The notes under the pieces: generated by a model
The model's input: only the letters and a program-made list of their open reading frames with translations
Told to the model about the DNA's origin: nothing
The model's database searches: none
Program-made: the position numbers and the translations under genes
Assembly: GCF_016758175.1 (NCBI RefSeq)
Contig: NZ_QYAB01000003.1
Location: 1-64,000 of the forward strand
DNA length: 64,000 nt
Direction: 5' to 3'
Source of the DNA: Leucobacter zeae
Lineage (GTDB): Bacteria > Actinomycetota > Actinomycetes > Actinomycetales > Microbacteriaceae
Shown: one piece after another, positions 8,384 through 17,968 of the stretch
Numbering within the stretch: position 1 is the stretch's first letter
How the letters are laid out: every line of letters begins with the position of its first letter

Positions 8384-9418
8384 ATGATTGCACAGGAGAT
8401 TCCGACCGGTTCCGGGGCGGATGCTCCGGCCAGGGCGGGAGACCAGGGCCCGGAGGACACCGACGAGCTGCGGCTGGCGGTGCTCAGGGAACTGCGTGCG
8501 AACGGGCGCGAGAGCTACTCGCGCATCGCGCTCCGACTCGGCATCACCCGGCGGCAGGTGACCCGGATCGTGCAGCGAGCGCTCGACCGGGACGAGCTCC
8601 GCATCACGGTCTCGATCAGCCCCGACCTGCTAGGGCACGAGCGGTTCGCCTACCTCCAGTTGGCCGTCGACGGTCCGATCGCCCCGATCAGATCGGCGCT
8701 CGCCGAGATGCCGGAGACCACCTTCGTCGCCGAGATCAGCGGCGCGCACGCCATCGACGCCGAGGTGCGGGTCGGGCCAGACCCGCACCTCCGATCGACC
8801 ATCGACGCGATCCGCGTGCTCCCGGGGGTGCGGCGCGTGCGCGTGCACCACTACGAGGGCATCGAGATCAACCTCTACTCGCCGCTGCGGACCGGGCGCG
8901 CCGGGTTCGCGGTCGACGACGCCGACCGGGTGATCGTACGTCACCTGCAGCAGGACGGACGCGCCTCGTTCCGGGAGCTCGGCGAGGCCGCAGGCGTCTC
9001 CCCGAGCGGGGCTCGGCTGCGCCTCGAGCGGCTTACGCGCAACGGGGCGGTCAAGGTCGTCGGGATCCCGGTGCGCGGCACGCGGAGCGAGATCCCCTCG
9101 CTCGGCGTCGGGATCCGGGCCCTCGGCAGGCTCGACGACGCGATCGCGCACGTGCGCACGCTCGATCCCGAGTTCCTCGCGATCACGACGGGCGACTTCG
9201 ACTGCATCGCCACGCTCTCGGCCGACACCACGGACGCCCTGCTCGACCTCGAGGACCGCCTCCGCAGCGGGCCCGAGATCTCGTCCATCGAAACGTGGGC
9301 GAACCTGCGGATCGTGAAGGAGCAGTACGGCGAGGGCGACCGGATCAGCGCCAGCCCGCGTAGACCTCCGGTCGGCGATCCCGCAGGTAGTCCGCGCCGG
9401 CAGCCGGGCGCGCGCTGA
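8384..9418 (+). CDS. double-HTH Lrp/AsnC-family regulator
   Basis: A 344-residue protein, about twice the length of a standard Lrp. A first AsnC-type winged HTH spans about residues 28-72 (SYSRIALRLGITRRQVTRIV), followed by a ligand-domain-like stretch. A second HTH spans about 170-215 (SFRELGEAAGVSPSGARLRLERL), followed by a RAM-like effector domain. Long Lrp proteins of this kind are common in actinobacteria. A TAGAAT hexamer ends 6 nt before the ATG, so the mRNA is probably leaderless. It is divergent from the small peptide/NCS1/ADH operon and probably controls it. Its last ~25 codons overlap the 3' end of the convergent nitrilase gene by about 74 bp. Confidence 0.85.
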   Translation: MIAQEIPTGSGADAPARAGDQGPEDTDELRLAVLRELRANGRESYSRIALRLGITRRQVTRIVQRALDRDELRITVSISPDLLGHERFAYLQLAVDGPIAPIRSALAEMPETTFVAEISGAHAIDAEVRVGPDPHLRSTIDAIRVLPGVRRVRVHHYEGIEINLYSPLRTGRAGFAVDDADRVIVRHLQQDGRASFRELGEAAGVSPSGARLRLERLTRNGAVKVVGIPVRGTRSEIPSLGVGIRALGRLDDAIAHVRTLDPEFLAITTGDFDCIATLSADTTDALLDLEDRLRSGPEISSIETWANLRIVKEQYGEGDRISASPRRPPVGDPAGSPRRQPGAR

Positions 9419-10148
9419 CGTCAGGCAGATCCGCGATCAGCAGTTCGGGCCCAGCACCGGCGCGGGCGAGCAGGGCGCCCTCGAGACCCGCGACGGTGCT
9501 CAGTCCGGCGAAACCGGCGGCGGGATCGGACGGGGCGTCGGCCGCACGGGCGTGGTCGGCGTATGCGACGACCATCCCGTTCTCCGCAGCCCGCGCCCGC
9601 ACGAGGATGTCGGGCACGTACGCCGATTCCCCGTCGATCGCGGTCGGCACGAGCAGCAGGTCGGCGCCCAGCTCCGCGATCCGGCGCGCCGGCTCCGGGA
9701 ACTCGATGTCGTAGCAGATCTGGAACGCGACCCTGCGGCCGTTCCAATCGACCACGCTCGGAGCGGCCTCGGACGGGGTGAACGCGAGCCGCTCCTCGGC
9801 ACCCCAGAGGTGCACCTTCTCGTAGCGCAGGAGCTCAGCACCGGTGGCGTCCCAGAGCCCGGCGGAGATCGCGAACGTCCGGTCCCCGCGCGCCGAGGGG
9901 AAGCCCGCGGCGATGGCGATCCCCGCCCTCGACGCGAGCGCCGCGAGCTCCGCGGGGAAGGGTGCGATGCGCTCGGGCGTCAGCCAGTCGGCGAGCTCGC
10001 GCGGGGCGTACCCCGTGACGAACAGCTCGGGGGCGAGCAGCAGCTCCGCCCCTGCGCTGCGCGCCGCAGACGCCGCCTCGCCGATCGCGGCGAGGTTGCG
10101 CGCGGGATCGAGCGGGGCGGCCTCGGCCTGCAGCAGCGCGATGCGCAC
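9345..10148 (-). CDS. carbon-nitrogen hydrolase (nitrilase superfamily)
   Basis: A 267-residue nitrilase-superfamily amidase. The catalytic triad is readable: E41 (APELFVTGY), K111 (YEKVHLWG) and C145 (QICYDIEFPE). It most resembles the R-amidase/omega-amidase-like group; the substrate is not assigned. Start GTG at 10148 lies 1 nt after the tyrS stop, so it is co-transcribed with tyrS. Confidence 0.87.
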   Translation of the reverse strand: MRIALLQAEAAPLDPARNLAAIGEAASAARSAGAELLLAPELFVTGYAPRELADWLTPERIAPFPAELAALASRAGIAIAAGFPSARGDRTFAISAGLWDATGAELLRYEKVHLWGAEERLAFTPSEAAPSVVDWNGRRVAFQICYDIEFPEPARRIAELGADLLLVPTAIDGESAYVPDILVRARAAENGMVVAYADHARAADAPSDPAAGFAGLSTVAGLEGALLARAGAGPELLIADLPDVSARPAAGADYLRDRRPEVYAGWR

Positions 10149-10149
10149 G

Positions 10150-11439
10150 TCAGCCCCCGGCGACGACGCCCGCCAGCGTCTTCTTCCCGCGGCGCAGCAC
10201 CGCGAAGCGCCCGTGGAGCAGGTCGCCCGTCTCGAGCGCGCGATCCTCGGCGTCGACGGAGCCGTTGTTGACGTACACCCCGCCCTGCGCGATCGCGCGA
10301 CGGGCCTCGCCGAGGCTCTTGACCAGACCGGCGTCGACCATGAGCTGCGCGACGGGCGCGCCCGCGGCGCCGGTCGCCGTCGGCAGCGCGCTCACCGCCG
10401 CGGCCAGCGTCGTCTCGTCGAGCGCGGCGAGGTCGCCCCGGCCGAAGAGCGCCTCGGAGGCATCGATCGCCCCCTGCGCCGCGGCGGCGCCGTGCACGAG
10501 TGTCGTGACCTCGAGCGCGAGCCGCTTCTGGGCGGCGCGCTTGAAGGGCTCCTCGGCGACCTGACGCGCGTAGTCCTCGATCTCCGCACGCGACATGAAG
10601 GTGAACACCTTGAGGCGGTCGATCACGTCGGCGTCGGCCTGATTGAGCCAGAACTGGTAGAAGGCGTACGGCGAGCACATCTCGGGGTCGAGCCAGATGG
10701 CGTTGCCCTCGCTCTTGCCGAACTTGGTGCCGTCGGAGTTCGTGATGAGCGGCGTGCCGATGGCGTGCGCCGACTTGCCCTCGACCTTGCGGATGAGGTC
10801 GGTGCCGCTCGTGAGGTTGCCCCACTGGTCGCTGCCGCCCGACTGCAGCACGCAGTCGTACTGGCGGAAGAGCTCGAGGAAGTCGAAGCCCTGCAGGATC
10901 TGGTAGCTGAACTCGGTGTAGCTGATGCCCTCGTCGGAGTTGAGGCGCGCGGCGACCGCATCCTTCTTCAGCATCGTGCCGACGCGGAAGTGCTTGCCGA
11001 TCTCGCGCAGGAAGTCGATGGCCGAGAGCGGCGCCGTCCAGTCGAGGTTGTTGACCAGACGCACGGCGTTGTCGCCCTCGTCCGAGAGGAAGCGCGACAC
11101 CTGCGCCTGCAGCCGCTTCACCCAGGCCTCGACGGTCGTGCGCTCGTTGAGCGTGCGCTCGGCGGTCGGGCGCGGATCGCCCACGAGACCGGTGGATCCG
11201 CCGACGAGCCCCAGGGGCTTGTGCCCCTTGAGCTGGAGCCGGCGCAGCACCAACAGCTGCACGAGGTTGCCCAGGTGCAGGCTCGGCGCGGTGGGGTCGA
11301 AACCGCAGTAATACGTGAACGGCTCGCCCTCGAGCAGTTCCGACAGCGCCTCGGCGTCCGTCGAAACGTGGACCAGCCCGCGCCATTGCAGCTCGTCCCA
11401 CAGGGTGGCGAAGCTGTCGTCGTTGCGCTGGGCGGACAT
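10150..11439 (-). CDS. tyrS: tyrosyl-tRNA synthetase
   Basis: Class I tRNA synthetase for tyrosine, about 429 residues. The HIGH-like motif is HLGN, the KMSKS-like loop is KFGKS, and a C-terminal S4 RNA-binding domain (SLGEARRAIAQGGVYVNN) is present. I prefer the ATG at 11439 (MSAQRNDDSF), the usual start of actinobacterial TyrS; an upstream in-frame ATG at 11478 would add 13 residues. In many actinobacteria tyrS follows argH directly; here they are about 6.6 kb apart. Confidence 0.95.
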   Translation of the reverse strand: MSAQRNDDSFATLWDELQWRGLVHVSTDAEALSELLEGEPFTYYCGFDPTAPSLHLGNLVQLLVLRRLQLKGHKPLGLVGGSTGLVGDPRPTAERTLNERTTVEAWVKRLQAQVSRFLSDEGDNAVRLVNNLDWTAPLSAIDFLREIGKHFRVGTMLKKDAVAARLNSDEGISYTEFSYQILQGFDFLELFRQYDCVLQSGGSDQWGNLTSGTDLIRKVEGKSAHAIGTPLITNSDGTKFGKSEGNAIWLDPEMCSPYAFYQFWLNQADADVIDRLKVFTFMSRAEIEDYARQVAEEPFKRAAQKRLALEVTTLVHGAAAAQGAIDASEALFGRGDLAALDETTLAAAVSALPTATGAAGAPVAQLMVDAGLVKSLGEARRAIAQGGVYVNNGSVDAEDRALETGDLLHGRFAVLRRGKKTLAGVVAGG

Positions 11440-11514
11440 GATCTCGGTGCGTTCGTTCACGGTTGACACGCTTGCCATCGTACCGCGGGACCGCCGAGGC
11501 GCGTGCGGCTCGCC

Positions 11515-14500
11515 TCAGGCGAGGTCGCGCACGCGCGCCAGCAGCGTCTGCCGCTCCCCCGCCCGCTGTTCGGAGATGACGGCGACGCTCAGCAGCACCG
11601 CGCCGATGGTCGCGAGCGTGATCCACCACGGCATCGAGTCGATGCCGCGTCCGATCTGCACCGCGAAGACGAAGACGTTCTCGATCGGGAGCACCACGAG
11701 CCCGATCACGAACGGAGCGGCGAGCCGTAGCCGCGCGCCGACCAGCATCGCCGCGAGCGCGATGAGCATCACGAGGATCGCGCGCCAGGTCTGGGGATCG
11801 GTGAACGTCGAGAGGATCGACGCGAGCATCAGCACGACCACTCCCGGCCCCAGCATCGCCCAGGATCCGCGCGCCGCGAGAGGCCACGCGGCGATCGCAC
11901 GCGGCGCGAGGAACGACGATCGCGGGCCAGGAGCCGCCGCTCCGCGTCCGCGCATCGCGATCGCCCCGGCGAGCAGCAGCAGGAGCCCGAGCGGGAGCGA
12001 GAACACCTCGACGCGCAGCTCTCGCGGGCTCCAGGCGACGACCGCGGTCACGAACGCGACGGCGAAGAGCACGGGCACGGGGATCGCGGGTCCGCGCCCC
12101 GCGATCCTCCGGTGCGCGACGATCGGCATCGCGACCAGATACGCGAGCATCAGCCCCCACATGGCCCAGATGGTCGGCCACCGGCCGTCGATCGCGCCCC
12201 AGCAGCCGGCCGCGAGCGCGATCGCGCCCGGAACCTCCGGCCACGGGCTCCGCCGCAGGCGCGGAAGCGCCCGGCGCAGCCCCCGCCCGGCGAGCAGCAT
12301 GGCCGCGGCGCCCGCCCCGCTCACCACGAGGCAGAGCGCGAGGTCGGCGCCGGCGAGCCCCGAGCGGGAGGCGTGGAGCGCCCCAGCGACGCCCGCGAGC
12401 ATCGCGGCCGCGAAGGTCGGCGCGGCGAGTGCGGCCAGCGGCCTGCGCGACCGGGGTACCCGCACGAGCCGGGAGCCGACGGCGAGCAGCGACCAGCTCG
12501 CGAGCAACAGAGCGCCGGCCCGGACCAGCTCCCCCTCCGCACCGATCGCGAGGAGGGCGAGCGACGGGGCGATCGCCGCACCGAGTCCGACGGCGTAGAG
12601 CGCGACCGACGCGGATGCGATCGGGCGCCGCGCCCCGACCGGGCCGGCCGAGCGGGACGATCGGATGGATCGGACGACGGCGACGAGCGCCGCACCGATC
12701 GCGGGCGGCAGCACGAACATCTCGGGCGTTTCCACACCCCGCAGCCCGAGCACGCACCAGAGCGAACCGGTGAACGACGCGGCTGCGATCCACCACCCCG
12801 CCCGCCGCTTCCCGAGCGCCGACATGAGCGCCGCACCGAGCCCGATGAGGAGCAGCACGATGCAGGCCGTGCCGAGCCCGGCCGCTGCGCGCTCGAGGGC
12901 GAGCCACACGGCGATCGCTCCGGTGACGAGGGCGGACGCCTCGAGCGCGATCCGGACCTCCCCGACCGGGCGGAGCACGGAACCGCGACGCCCCAGCGCC
13001 TCGGGCAGGATCCCGGAACCCGCGAGGGCGATCGCGACGAGCGCCGCGATCGCCGGGAGCACGGCCGGCGACGCGCTGTCTGCGAGGAACTCGGCGCCGA
13101 GGCAGACCGCGGTCACCGCGAGGCTCGGCACGACGAGCGCGGCCGCGCCGACCCGCAGGTACCCTCCGAGCCACTCCCTGCGGGTGACGAGCAGGACGAG
13201 GGCGAGCGCGCACATGGCGACCGTCGTGAGCGCCGTCCATCCGCTGCGCTCGTCGATCACTCCGGCGATGACGCCGAGGGACGGTACTGCTGACACGATG
13301 AGCACGGTCCCCCACGACCGCAGGGACACCCGCCGCACGAGCGTGACGACGATGGCCAGGAGCAGCGCGGCCGCAGCACTCGCGCTGTCGAGTGCAGCCC
13401 CGGTGACCCCTGCCGCGGCGAGCGCGAGGCGCAGCGCGCACAGGGCCGTGAGCTCGGCGAAGACGACCGACACGATCGCGCTCAGGGTGCGCAGGGACTG
13501 CAGTGCCGGCCACCCCTGCGCCGACGAGTGCCCGGCGACGAGACGCGAGTACGCCGCCGACCCGACCGCGAGCACCGCTCCGCAGACGACGAACGGGAGG
13601 GAGTCCGGCCATCCCCCCGGCCCCTCGTCGAGCAGCCGCGTCCCCGGGCCCAGCTCTGCGGCGAGGAACGCCGCAGCGGGAACGGAGCACACCGCGGGCA
13701 CGGAGAGCGCGGCCCAGCCGACGGCGGGGCGCACCAGCGTCCGCAGGCGTGCGGCGAACGCCGCGACGCCCCCTGCGACGAGCACCGCGCCGACGGCGGC
13801 ACCGGTCGTGAGAAGCACGATCTGCCACGATCCGGCCCCGTGCGCCGTGATCGCGAGCGACGGCAGGACGGCGGCCCCTGCCGCGCCGACGACGAGACTC
13901 CAGAAGACGCGCGCGCCGTGCCGGCTCGCGAACAGCGCGGCGAGCGCGAAGCCGAACAGCAGCGCTCCGACCGCGGCTGCGGACCAGGTTCGTTCGAGGC
14001 CCATCGCGAGAGCGGGCACGGCCGAGACCGCGGCTGCGATCTGCAGTGCCGACAGCCCGACCCGTTCGGCCGGCCGCAGGCCGCGCGCGGCGGGCAGCCG
14101 TTCGCGCAGCGCTGCGGCGACGACCACGACGCCGAGGTGTCCCGCCGCGAAGCCGAGCGGGGCTCCGCCCGAGTACCCGACCATGGCCGGGACGACGGTG
14201 AGCCCGATCACGGCCGCGGACGACCAGGCGCGCAACCCCGAGCGGGATCCGAGCAGCAGCAGGGCCGCGGCCGCGAGCCCCGTCGCGCCAGCGGCGATCT
14301 GCCAGGACTGCGCCGAGCTCGCGCCGATCCGCGAGAGCGCCCAGACATCGATGCCGACGAACACGACGCCCAGCCATCCGAAGGCCTCAGCGGAGAAGCG
14401 CGTCCCCCGCCGTGCGAGCCACCCGGCCGCCGCGAGGAAGAGCACGGTCACGACCCCGACGATCGCGCTGCGTGCGACGCGATCCTCGAGATCGGGGTTG

Positions 14501-14967
14501 AAGAACGTGAAGACGATCGCGGCGATCGCGACGAGCCCCGCGCCCGCGAGCGCGAAGAGCGACTGCACCGTGGCCCGGGGTCGCGTCGACGTGCGAGGCG
14601 CCGACGACGTCCCCGGGGTCGCGCCGGCGCCGGCGATCGCGGGGGCTCGCGCGGCCTCGGACGCGACGGCGCCGCCCGCCCGCCCGGAGGCGACGGTCAG
14701 CAGCCGCTCCCGGGCCTCGAGCGCGGCGGCCGCCCTCAGGGACGCCTCCCAGATCGCCTGCCCGGGGCCGCCGCGGAGGTCCGCGGCGCAGGAACCGCAG
14801 ATGCCGTCCACGACGCGGTCGTCGGTGCAGACGGGGCAGAGCCGCGCATCGGCGATCCGCCCGCGGAACCACGCGTTCCAGGCGATGCCCGCGGGCACGG
14901 TGCCGCGATCCCGCACCGGGTCGGCGCCCGTCGGCGCGCGTCCCTCCTGCACGGGCCCCGCGGTCAC
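11515..14967 (-). CDS. giant multi-pass membrane protein with N-terminal zinc ribbon
   Basis: A 1150-residue protein. Near the N terminus, CPVC and CGSC (about residues 43-58) form a probable zinc ribbon. After about residue 130 the protein is almost continuous hydrophobic helices, with well over 20 segments. I recognise no enzymatic motif; similar very long Ala/Leu/Val-rich membrane proteins are known only as hypotheticals in this family. The GTG start overlaps the stop of the XRE gene as GTGA, so it is the third gene of a DUF2975-XRE-membrane protein unit. Confidence 0.75.
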   Translation of the reverse strand: MTAGPVQEGRAPTGADPVRDRGTVPAGIAWNAWFRGRIADARLCPVCTDDRVVDGICGSCAADLRGGPGQAIWEASLRAAAALEARERLLTVASGRAGGAVASEAARAPAIAGAGATPGTSSAPRTSTRPRATVQSLFALAGAGLVAIAAIVFTFFNPDLEDRVARSAIVGVVTVLFLAAAGWLARRGTRFSAEAFGWLGVVFVGIDVWALSRIGASSAQSWQIAAGATGLAAAALLLLGSRSGLRAWSSAAVIGLTVVPAMVGYSGGAPLGFAAGHLGVVVVAAALRERLPAARGLRPAERVGLSALQIAAAVSAVPALAMGLERTWSAAAVGALLFGFALAALFASRHGARVFWSLVVGAAGAAVLPSLAITAHGAGSWQIVLLTTGAAVGAVLVAGGVAAFAARLRTLVRPAVGWAALSVPAVCSVPAAAFLAAELGPGTRLLDEGPGGWPDSLPFVVCGAVLAVGSAAYSRLVAGHSSAQGWPALQSLRTLSAIVSVVFAELTALCALRLALAAAGVTGAALDSASAAAALLLAIVVTLVRRVSLRSWGTVLIVSAVPSLGVIAGVIDERSGWTALTTVAMCALALVLLVTRREWLGGYLRVGAAALVVPSLAVTAVCLGAEFLADSASPAVLPAIAALVAIALAGSGILPEALGRRGSVLRPVGEVRIALEASALVTGAIAVWLALERAAAGLGTACIVLLLIGLGAALMSALGKRRAGWWIAAASFTGSLWCVLGLRGVETPEMFVLPPAIGAALVAVVRSIRSSRSAGPVGARRPIASASVALYAVGLGAAIAPSLALLAIGAEGELVRAGALLLASWSLLAVGSRLVRVPRSRRPLAALAAPTFAAAMLAGVAGALHASRSGLAGADLALCLVVSGAGAAAMLLAGRGLRRALPRLRRSPWPEVPGAIALAAGCWGAIDGRWPTIWAMWGLMLAYLVAMPIVAHRRIAGRGPAIPVPVLFAVAFVTAVVAWSPRELRVEVFSLPLGLLLLLAGAIAMRGRGAAAPGPRSSFLAPRAIAAWPLAARGSWAMLGPGVVVLMLASILSTFTDPQTWRAILVMLIALAAMLVGARLRLAAPFVIGLVVLPIENVFVFAVQIGRGIDSMPWWITLATIGAVLLSVAVISEQRAGERQTLLARVRDLA

Positions 14968-15185
14968 GATGCGACCTCAGCGTCGGGGACCCAGCGCAGG
15001 ATGTCGCCCGGCTGGCATTCGAGCACGCGGCAGATCGCGTCGAGCGTCGTGAACCGCACGGCCTTGGCGCGGCCGTTCTTGAGCACCGCCACGTTGGCCG
15101 GAGTGATGCCGATCGCGTCGGCGAAGTCGGCGACGCTCATCTTGCGCTTCGCGAGCTGCACGTCGATGTCGATCGCGATGGCCAT
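14964..15185 (-). CDS. small XRE-family HTH regulator
   Basis: A 73-residue protein that is essentially one Cro/CI-type HTH (MSVADFADAIGITPANVAVLKNG) followed by CQPGDILRW. This type is regularly paired with DUF2975 membrane proteins. Its ATG abuts the DUF2975 stop with no gap. Likely target: the palindrome at 15691-15707 in front of the operon. Confidence 0.9.
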   Translation of the reverse strand: MAIAIDIDVQLAKRKMSVADFADAIGITPANVAVLKNGRAKAVRFTTLDAICRVLECQPGDILRWVPDAEVAS

Positions 15186-15662
15186 TCAGACCACCTCCGC
15201 GAGGTCCTCTTCGAGCCTCAGCGCCTTCTCGAGCAGCCCGCGCATCACGACCACGAGCAGGCACAGCCCGCACCCGACGACGACGCCGAACACGGCGAGC
15301 AACGAGATCGACGGCGTCGTCGCGCCGACGGCGAGCAGGAGCCCGAAGGCGATCGCGACGATCGCGGTCGCCGCGACCAGGCAGATCCGGATCCCGTCGA
15401 CCCAGCGGAACGCCGCCCGGCTGAATATCGCGTCGCGGCTCACGAGAGAGAGCAGCTGCCACACGCACAGGAACGTCGCCTCGACGCAGGCGATCAGCAG
15501 CACCGCCGCGACGACGGCGGGAACCCGGAGCGCCGCGAACTCGGGATAGCGCTCGGCGAACCCTGCGGCGACGTAGGGCACCGCGGCGACCTGGGCCGTG
15601 AGCAGCAGGGCGAGCATCAGGGCGATGAGCGCTCTGAGCGCGAGGATGACTCGGGGTTGCAT
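15186..15662 (-). CDS. DUF2975 family membrane protein
   Basis: A 158-residue protein with four predicted membrane segments. Its pairing with a small XRE regulator is the hallmark of DUF2975 loci, where the membrane protein may signal to the regulator (inference). I start at ATG 15662; the open frame extends further upstream, but that part covers the operator palindrome and looks non-coding. Confidence 0.83.
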   Translation of the reverse strand: MQPRVILALRALIALMLALLLTAQVAAVPYVAAGFAERYPEFAALRVPAVVAAVLLIACVEATFLCVWQLLSLVSRDAIFSRAAFRWVDGIRICLVAATAIVAIAFGLLLAVGATTPSISLLAVFGVVVGCGLCLLVVVMRGLLEKALRLEEDLAEVV

Positions 15663-15669
15663 GCGGAAC

Positions 15670-15685
15670 CTATCGTTTGGCGACA
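15670..15685. promoter_or_regulatory. second, imperfect operator half-copy
   Basis: CTATCG-TTTGG-CGACAA lies 20 nt from the perfect palindrome at 15691 and directly in front of the DUF2975 start. It preserves one arm and the 5-nt spacing, suggesting paired binding sites for the XRE protein. Confidence 0.4.
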
Positions 15686-15690
15686 AGAAT

Positions 15691-15707
15691 CTATCGAAAA
15701 ACGATAG
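15691..15707. promoter_or_regulatory. perfect palindromic operator CTATCG-AAAAA-CGATAG
   Basis: Two perfect 6-bp arms with an A-rich 5-nt spacer, located between the DUF2975-XRE operon and the divergent ABC transporter. This TATCGNNNNNCGATA design is typical of the operators of small XRE regulators paired with DUF2975. It could control both directions. Confidence 0.6.
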
Positions 15708-15804
15708 CACTCGTCCGCGAGTGCCGCGAATCGGGGACCGCGGTGCCACCGGCACGGCACCGCGGTGCGATCCGCGACCGGGCGCGCGCGGCGAGGCTGG
15801 AATC

Positions 15805-16536
15805 ATGATGCACACGACCCAGTACCAGCCGATCCTGCAGGCCGAGGGCTTGCAGCAGCACTACGGAGCCGCGCGCGCGCTCGACGGCGTCTCGCTCGCC
15901 TGCGTCGAGGGGACCTCGACCGCGATCATGGGCGCGTCCGGCTCGGGCAAGACGACGCTGCTCCACGCGCTCGCCGGGATCATCACTCCGGGGGCGGGCG
16001 CGGTGCGCTACGCCGGAGCCGAGATCAGCCGCATGTCCGACGCCGAGCGGAGTCGGTTGCGCCGCGAGCACTTCGGATTCGTCTTCCAGCAGGGCCTCCT
16101 GGTGCCCGAGCTGACCGCGGTCGAGAACGTCGCCCTCGCCCTCATGCTGAACGGCGCGTCCAAGCGCGAGGCCGTCGGGCCGGCGGCGCAGTGGCTCGCG
16201 GCGCTCGGACTCGCGGGGCTCGAGGACCGACGTATCGGGGAGCTCTCGGGCGGTCAGGCGCAGCGCGTCGCGATCGCGCGGGCCCAGGTGGGCGGCGCGC
16301 GCGTCGTGTTCGCGGACGAGCCGACGGGAGCACTCGATTCGGCGACCTCGAGCGACGTGATGGGGGCGCTGCTCGCCTCCACCGTCGGCCAGGGACGCAC
16401 GCTCGTGGTCGTGACCCACGACCCCACGGTCGCAGCCCGCTGCCAGCGGATCCTGACCATGCGCGACGGACGCGTGGTCGCGGAGCAGCGGGGCGCCGAG
16501 GCCGTCTCGGCCGCACCTGCGGAGGGCGCGCGATGA
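15805..16536 (+). CDS. ABC transporter ATP-binding protein (MacB/LolD type)
   Basis: A 243-residue ATPase. Walker A GASGSGKTT is at 43-51, the Q-loop is FGFVFQQ, the signature is LSGGQAQR, and Walker B is VVFADEPTGALD. The EPTGALD form is typical of the MacB/LolD group, which partners FtsX-like permeases. Two ATGs stand in tandem (15805 and 15808). It overlaps the permease start by ATGA. Confidence 0.93.
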   Translation: MMHTTQYQPILQAEGLQQHYGAARALDGVSLACVEGTSTAIMGASGSGKTTLLHALAGIITPGAGAVRYAGAEISRMSDAERSRLRREHFGFVFQQGLLVPELTAVENVALALMLNGASKREAVGPAAQWLAALGLAGLEDRRIGELSGGQAQRVAIARAQVGGARVVFADEPTGALDSATSSDVMGALLASTVGQGRTLVVVTHDPTVAARCQRILTMRDGRVVAEQRGAEAVSAAPAEGAR

Positions 16537-17867
16537 TCCTGCGGATCCTCCCGATGCTCTCGCGTCCGGGCAAGCAGGGAGCGAGCGCCCTGATCCTGCC
16601 GGGCGTCGCATTCCTCTCGGTCACGGCGCTGCTCGCGATCGTGCTCGGCGGAGCCCAGACGTTCTGGGGCTACGACGACGAGCTGGCCGGGCTCTACTGG
16701 TCCTGCGCCGTGATCGCGCTCGCACTGCTCGGCGTCCCGCTCGTCTCCCTCGGGGCGGCCGCGGCCAGGCTCGCCGCGCGCAGGCGCGACGACCGGCTCG
16801 CGATCCTCCGCCTCCTCGGCGCCTCGGCGCGGAGCACCACGGCGCTCGCGGTCGTCGAAGCCGCGGGCGTCGCGCTCGCCGGCGCCGTGGCCGGGATCGG
16901 CGTCGCATATGCGGCGTCGCCGCTCGTCGGCATGATCCGGTTCCGCGGCGAGGCGCTGGGCGCCGACGGGGTCGCGCTGCCGTGGTGGGGTGCGGTGCTG
17001 CTCGTGCTCGGCGTCGTGATCGTCGCGACGGTCAGCGCCGCCTCGAGCCTCCGTCGGGTCAACATCTCGCCCCTCGGGGTCGCGCTCAAGCAGACGGCGC
17101 CGAAGGCTCCCTGGCTGCAGGCGCTCATCGCGGTCGCCGCGATCCTGATCGTCGCGGTCGTCGTCGGCAATGCGAGCGGGATCGGGCAGGCCGGCGGGGT
17201 GATCGCGATGATCGCCGTCCTCGGGATCGGATTCGCCGTCGCGCTGCTCGCGGTCGATCTCATCGGGGCCTGGGTGCTCGCCATGTTCGGCCGGGCGAAG
17301 GCGAAGCGCGCGCAGCGTCCGGCCGAGCTCATCGCCGCGCGGCTCGTCCTGGAGTCGCCGCGCGCCGCGTGGCGGCAGGTGTCGGGCGTCGCGATGTCGA
17401 GCTTCATGGCCGTGTTCGCCGGCACCGGCGTCGCACTCATGGGTATGGCCGAGGCGCAGGGCGGTCCGCAGGCGGGCCTCGAGCGGTATCTGGTCTCCGA
17501 TATCCGCACGGGCATCGCGATCACGGTCATCGGCACCTTCGTGATGGTCGCGTGCTCGGTCGGGGTGAACCAGGCCGCGCAGATCCTCGATCGCCGAGAT
17601 GTCTCCCGCTCGCTCGACCTCATGGGCACGCCGATCGAGGTCCAGGACCGCGCCAGGCGGCAGGCGACGATGCTGCCGCTGCTGCTCGCCTCGGTGGGCT
17701 CGGCGGTCCTCTCCGGGGTGCTCGTCTTCCCGCTCGTCGGGATCGCGGTCGTCGTCGCTCCCCTGTCGCTCGCCGTGATCCTCTCGACGATCGTCATCGG
17801 CATCGTCGTCGTGATCGGCGCGCTCTCAGCGACACGGCCGCTGCTCCGCTCGGCGGTCCGCGCGTAG
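16533..17867 (+). CDS. FtsX-like ABC permease
   Basis: A 444-residue permease with about eight to ten hydrophobic segments. The layout is FtsX-like, with the characteristic RRDDRLAILRLLGAS loop near the first helices and a second similar loop (LDRRDVSRSLDLMGTP). It is translationally coupled to the ATPase upstream. The pair probably exports a peptide or lipid, or senses cell-envelope stress; the substrate is unknown. Confidence 0.9.
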   Translation: MILRILPMLSRPGKQGASALILPGVAFLSVTALLAIVLGGAQTFWGYDDELAGLYWSCAVIALALLGVPLVSLGAAAARLAARRRDDRLAILRLLGASARSTTALAVVEAAGVALAGAVAGIGVAYAASPLVGMIRFRGEALGADGVALPWWGAVLLVLGVVIVATVSAASSLRRVNISPLGVALKQTAPKAPWLQALIAVAAILIVAVVVGNASGIGQAGGVIAMIAVLGIGFAVALLAVDLIGAWVLAMFGRAKAKRAQRPAELIAARLVLESPRAAWRQVSGVAMSSFMAVFAGTGVALMGMAEAQGGPQAGLERYLVSDIRTGIAITVIGTFVMVACSVGVNQAAQILDRRDVSRSLDLMGTPIEVQDRARRQATMLPLLLASVGSAVLSGVLVFPLVGIAVVVAPLSLAVILSTIVIGIVVVIGALSATRPLLRSAVRA

Positions 17868-17908
17868 GCGATCGTCGGCGCGCGGTGATCCCGCGTGCTG
17901 CGCAGTGC

Positions 17909-17968
17909 CGACGGAACTCGATTCGGCCCCGTTCGACGGTGCGAACGGGGCCGAATCGAGTTCCGTCG
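17909..17968. repeat. dispersed palindromic repeat, copy 1 (27-bp perfect arms)
   Basis: An inverted repeat with perfect 27-bp arms and a 6-nt loop; the arm core is ACGGAACTCGATTCGGCCCC. It lies between the convergent ABC permease and argH, so it can also act as a bidirectional terminator. The same core recurs at 57237 and 60727. Degenerate fragments of the arm (CGGAACTCGG) follow at about 18025 and 18081. Confidence 0.85.

Noticed and set aside
9980..14377. A minus-strand open frame of about 1465 codons overlapping tyrS and the large membrane protein
   Set aside because: It is an Arg/Ala-rich shadow produced by high GC. The real genes in other frames have recognisable domains.
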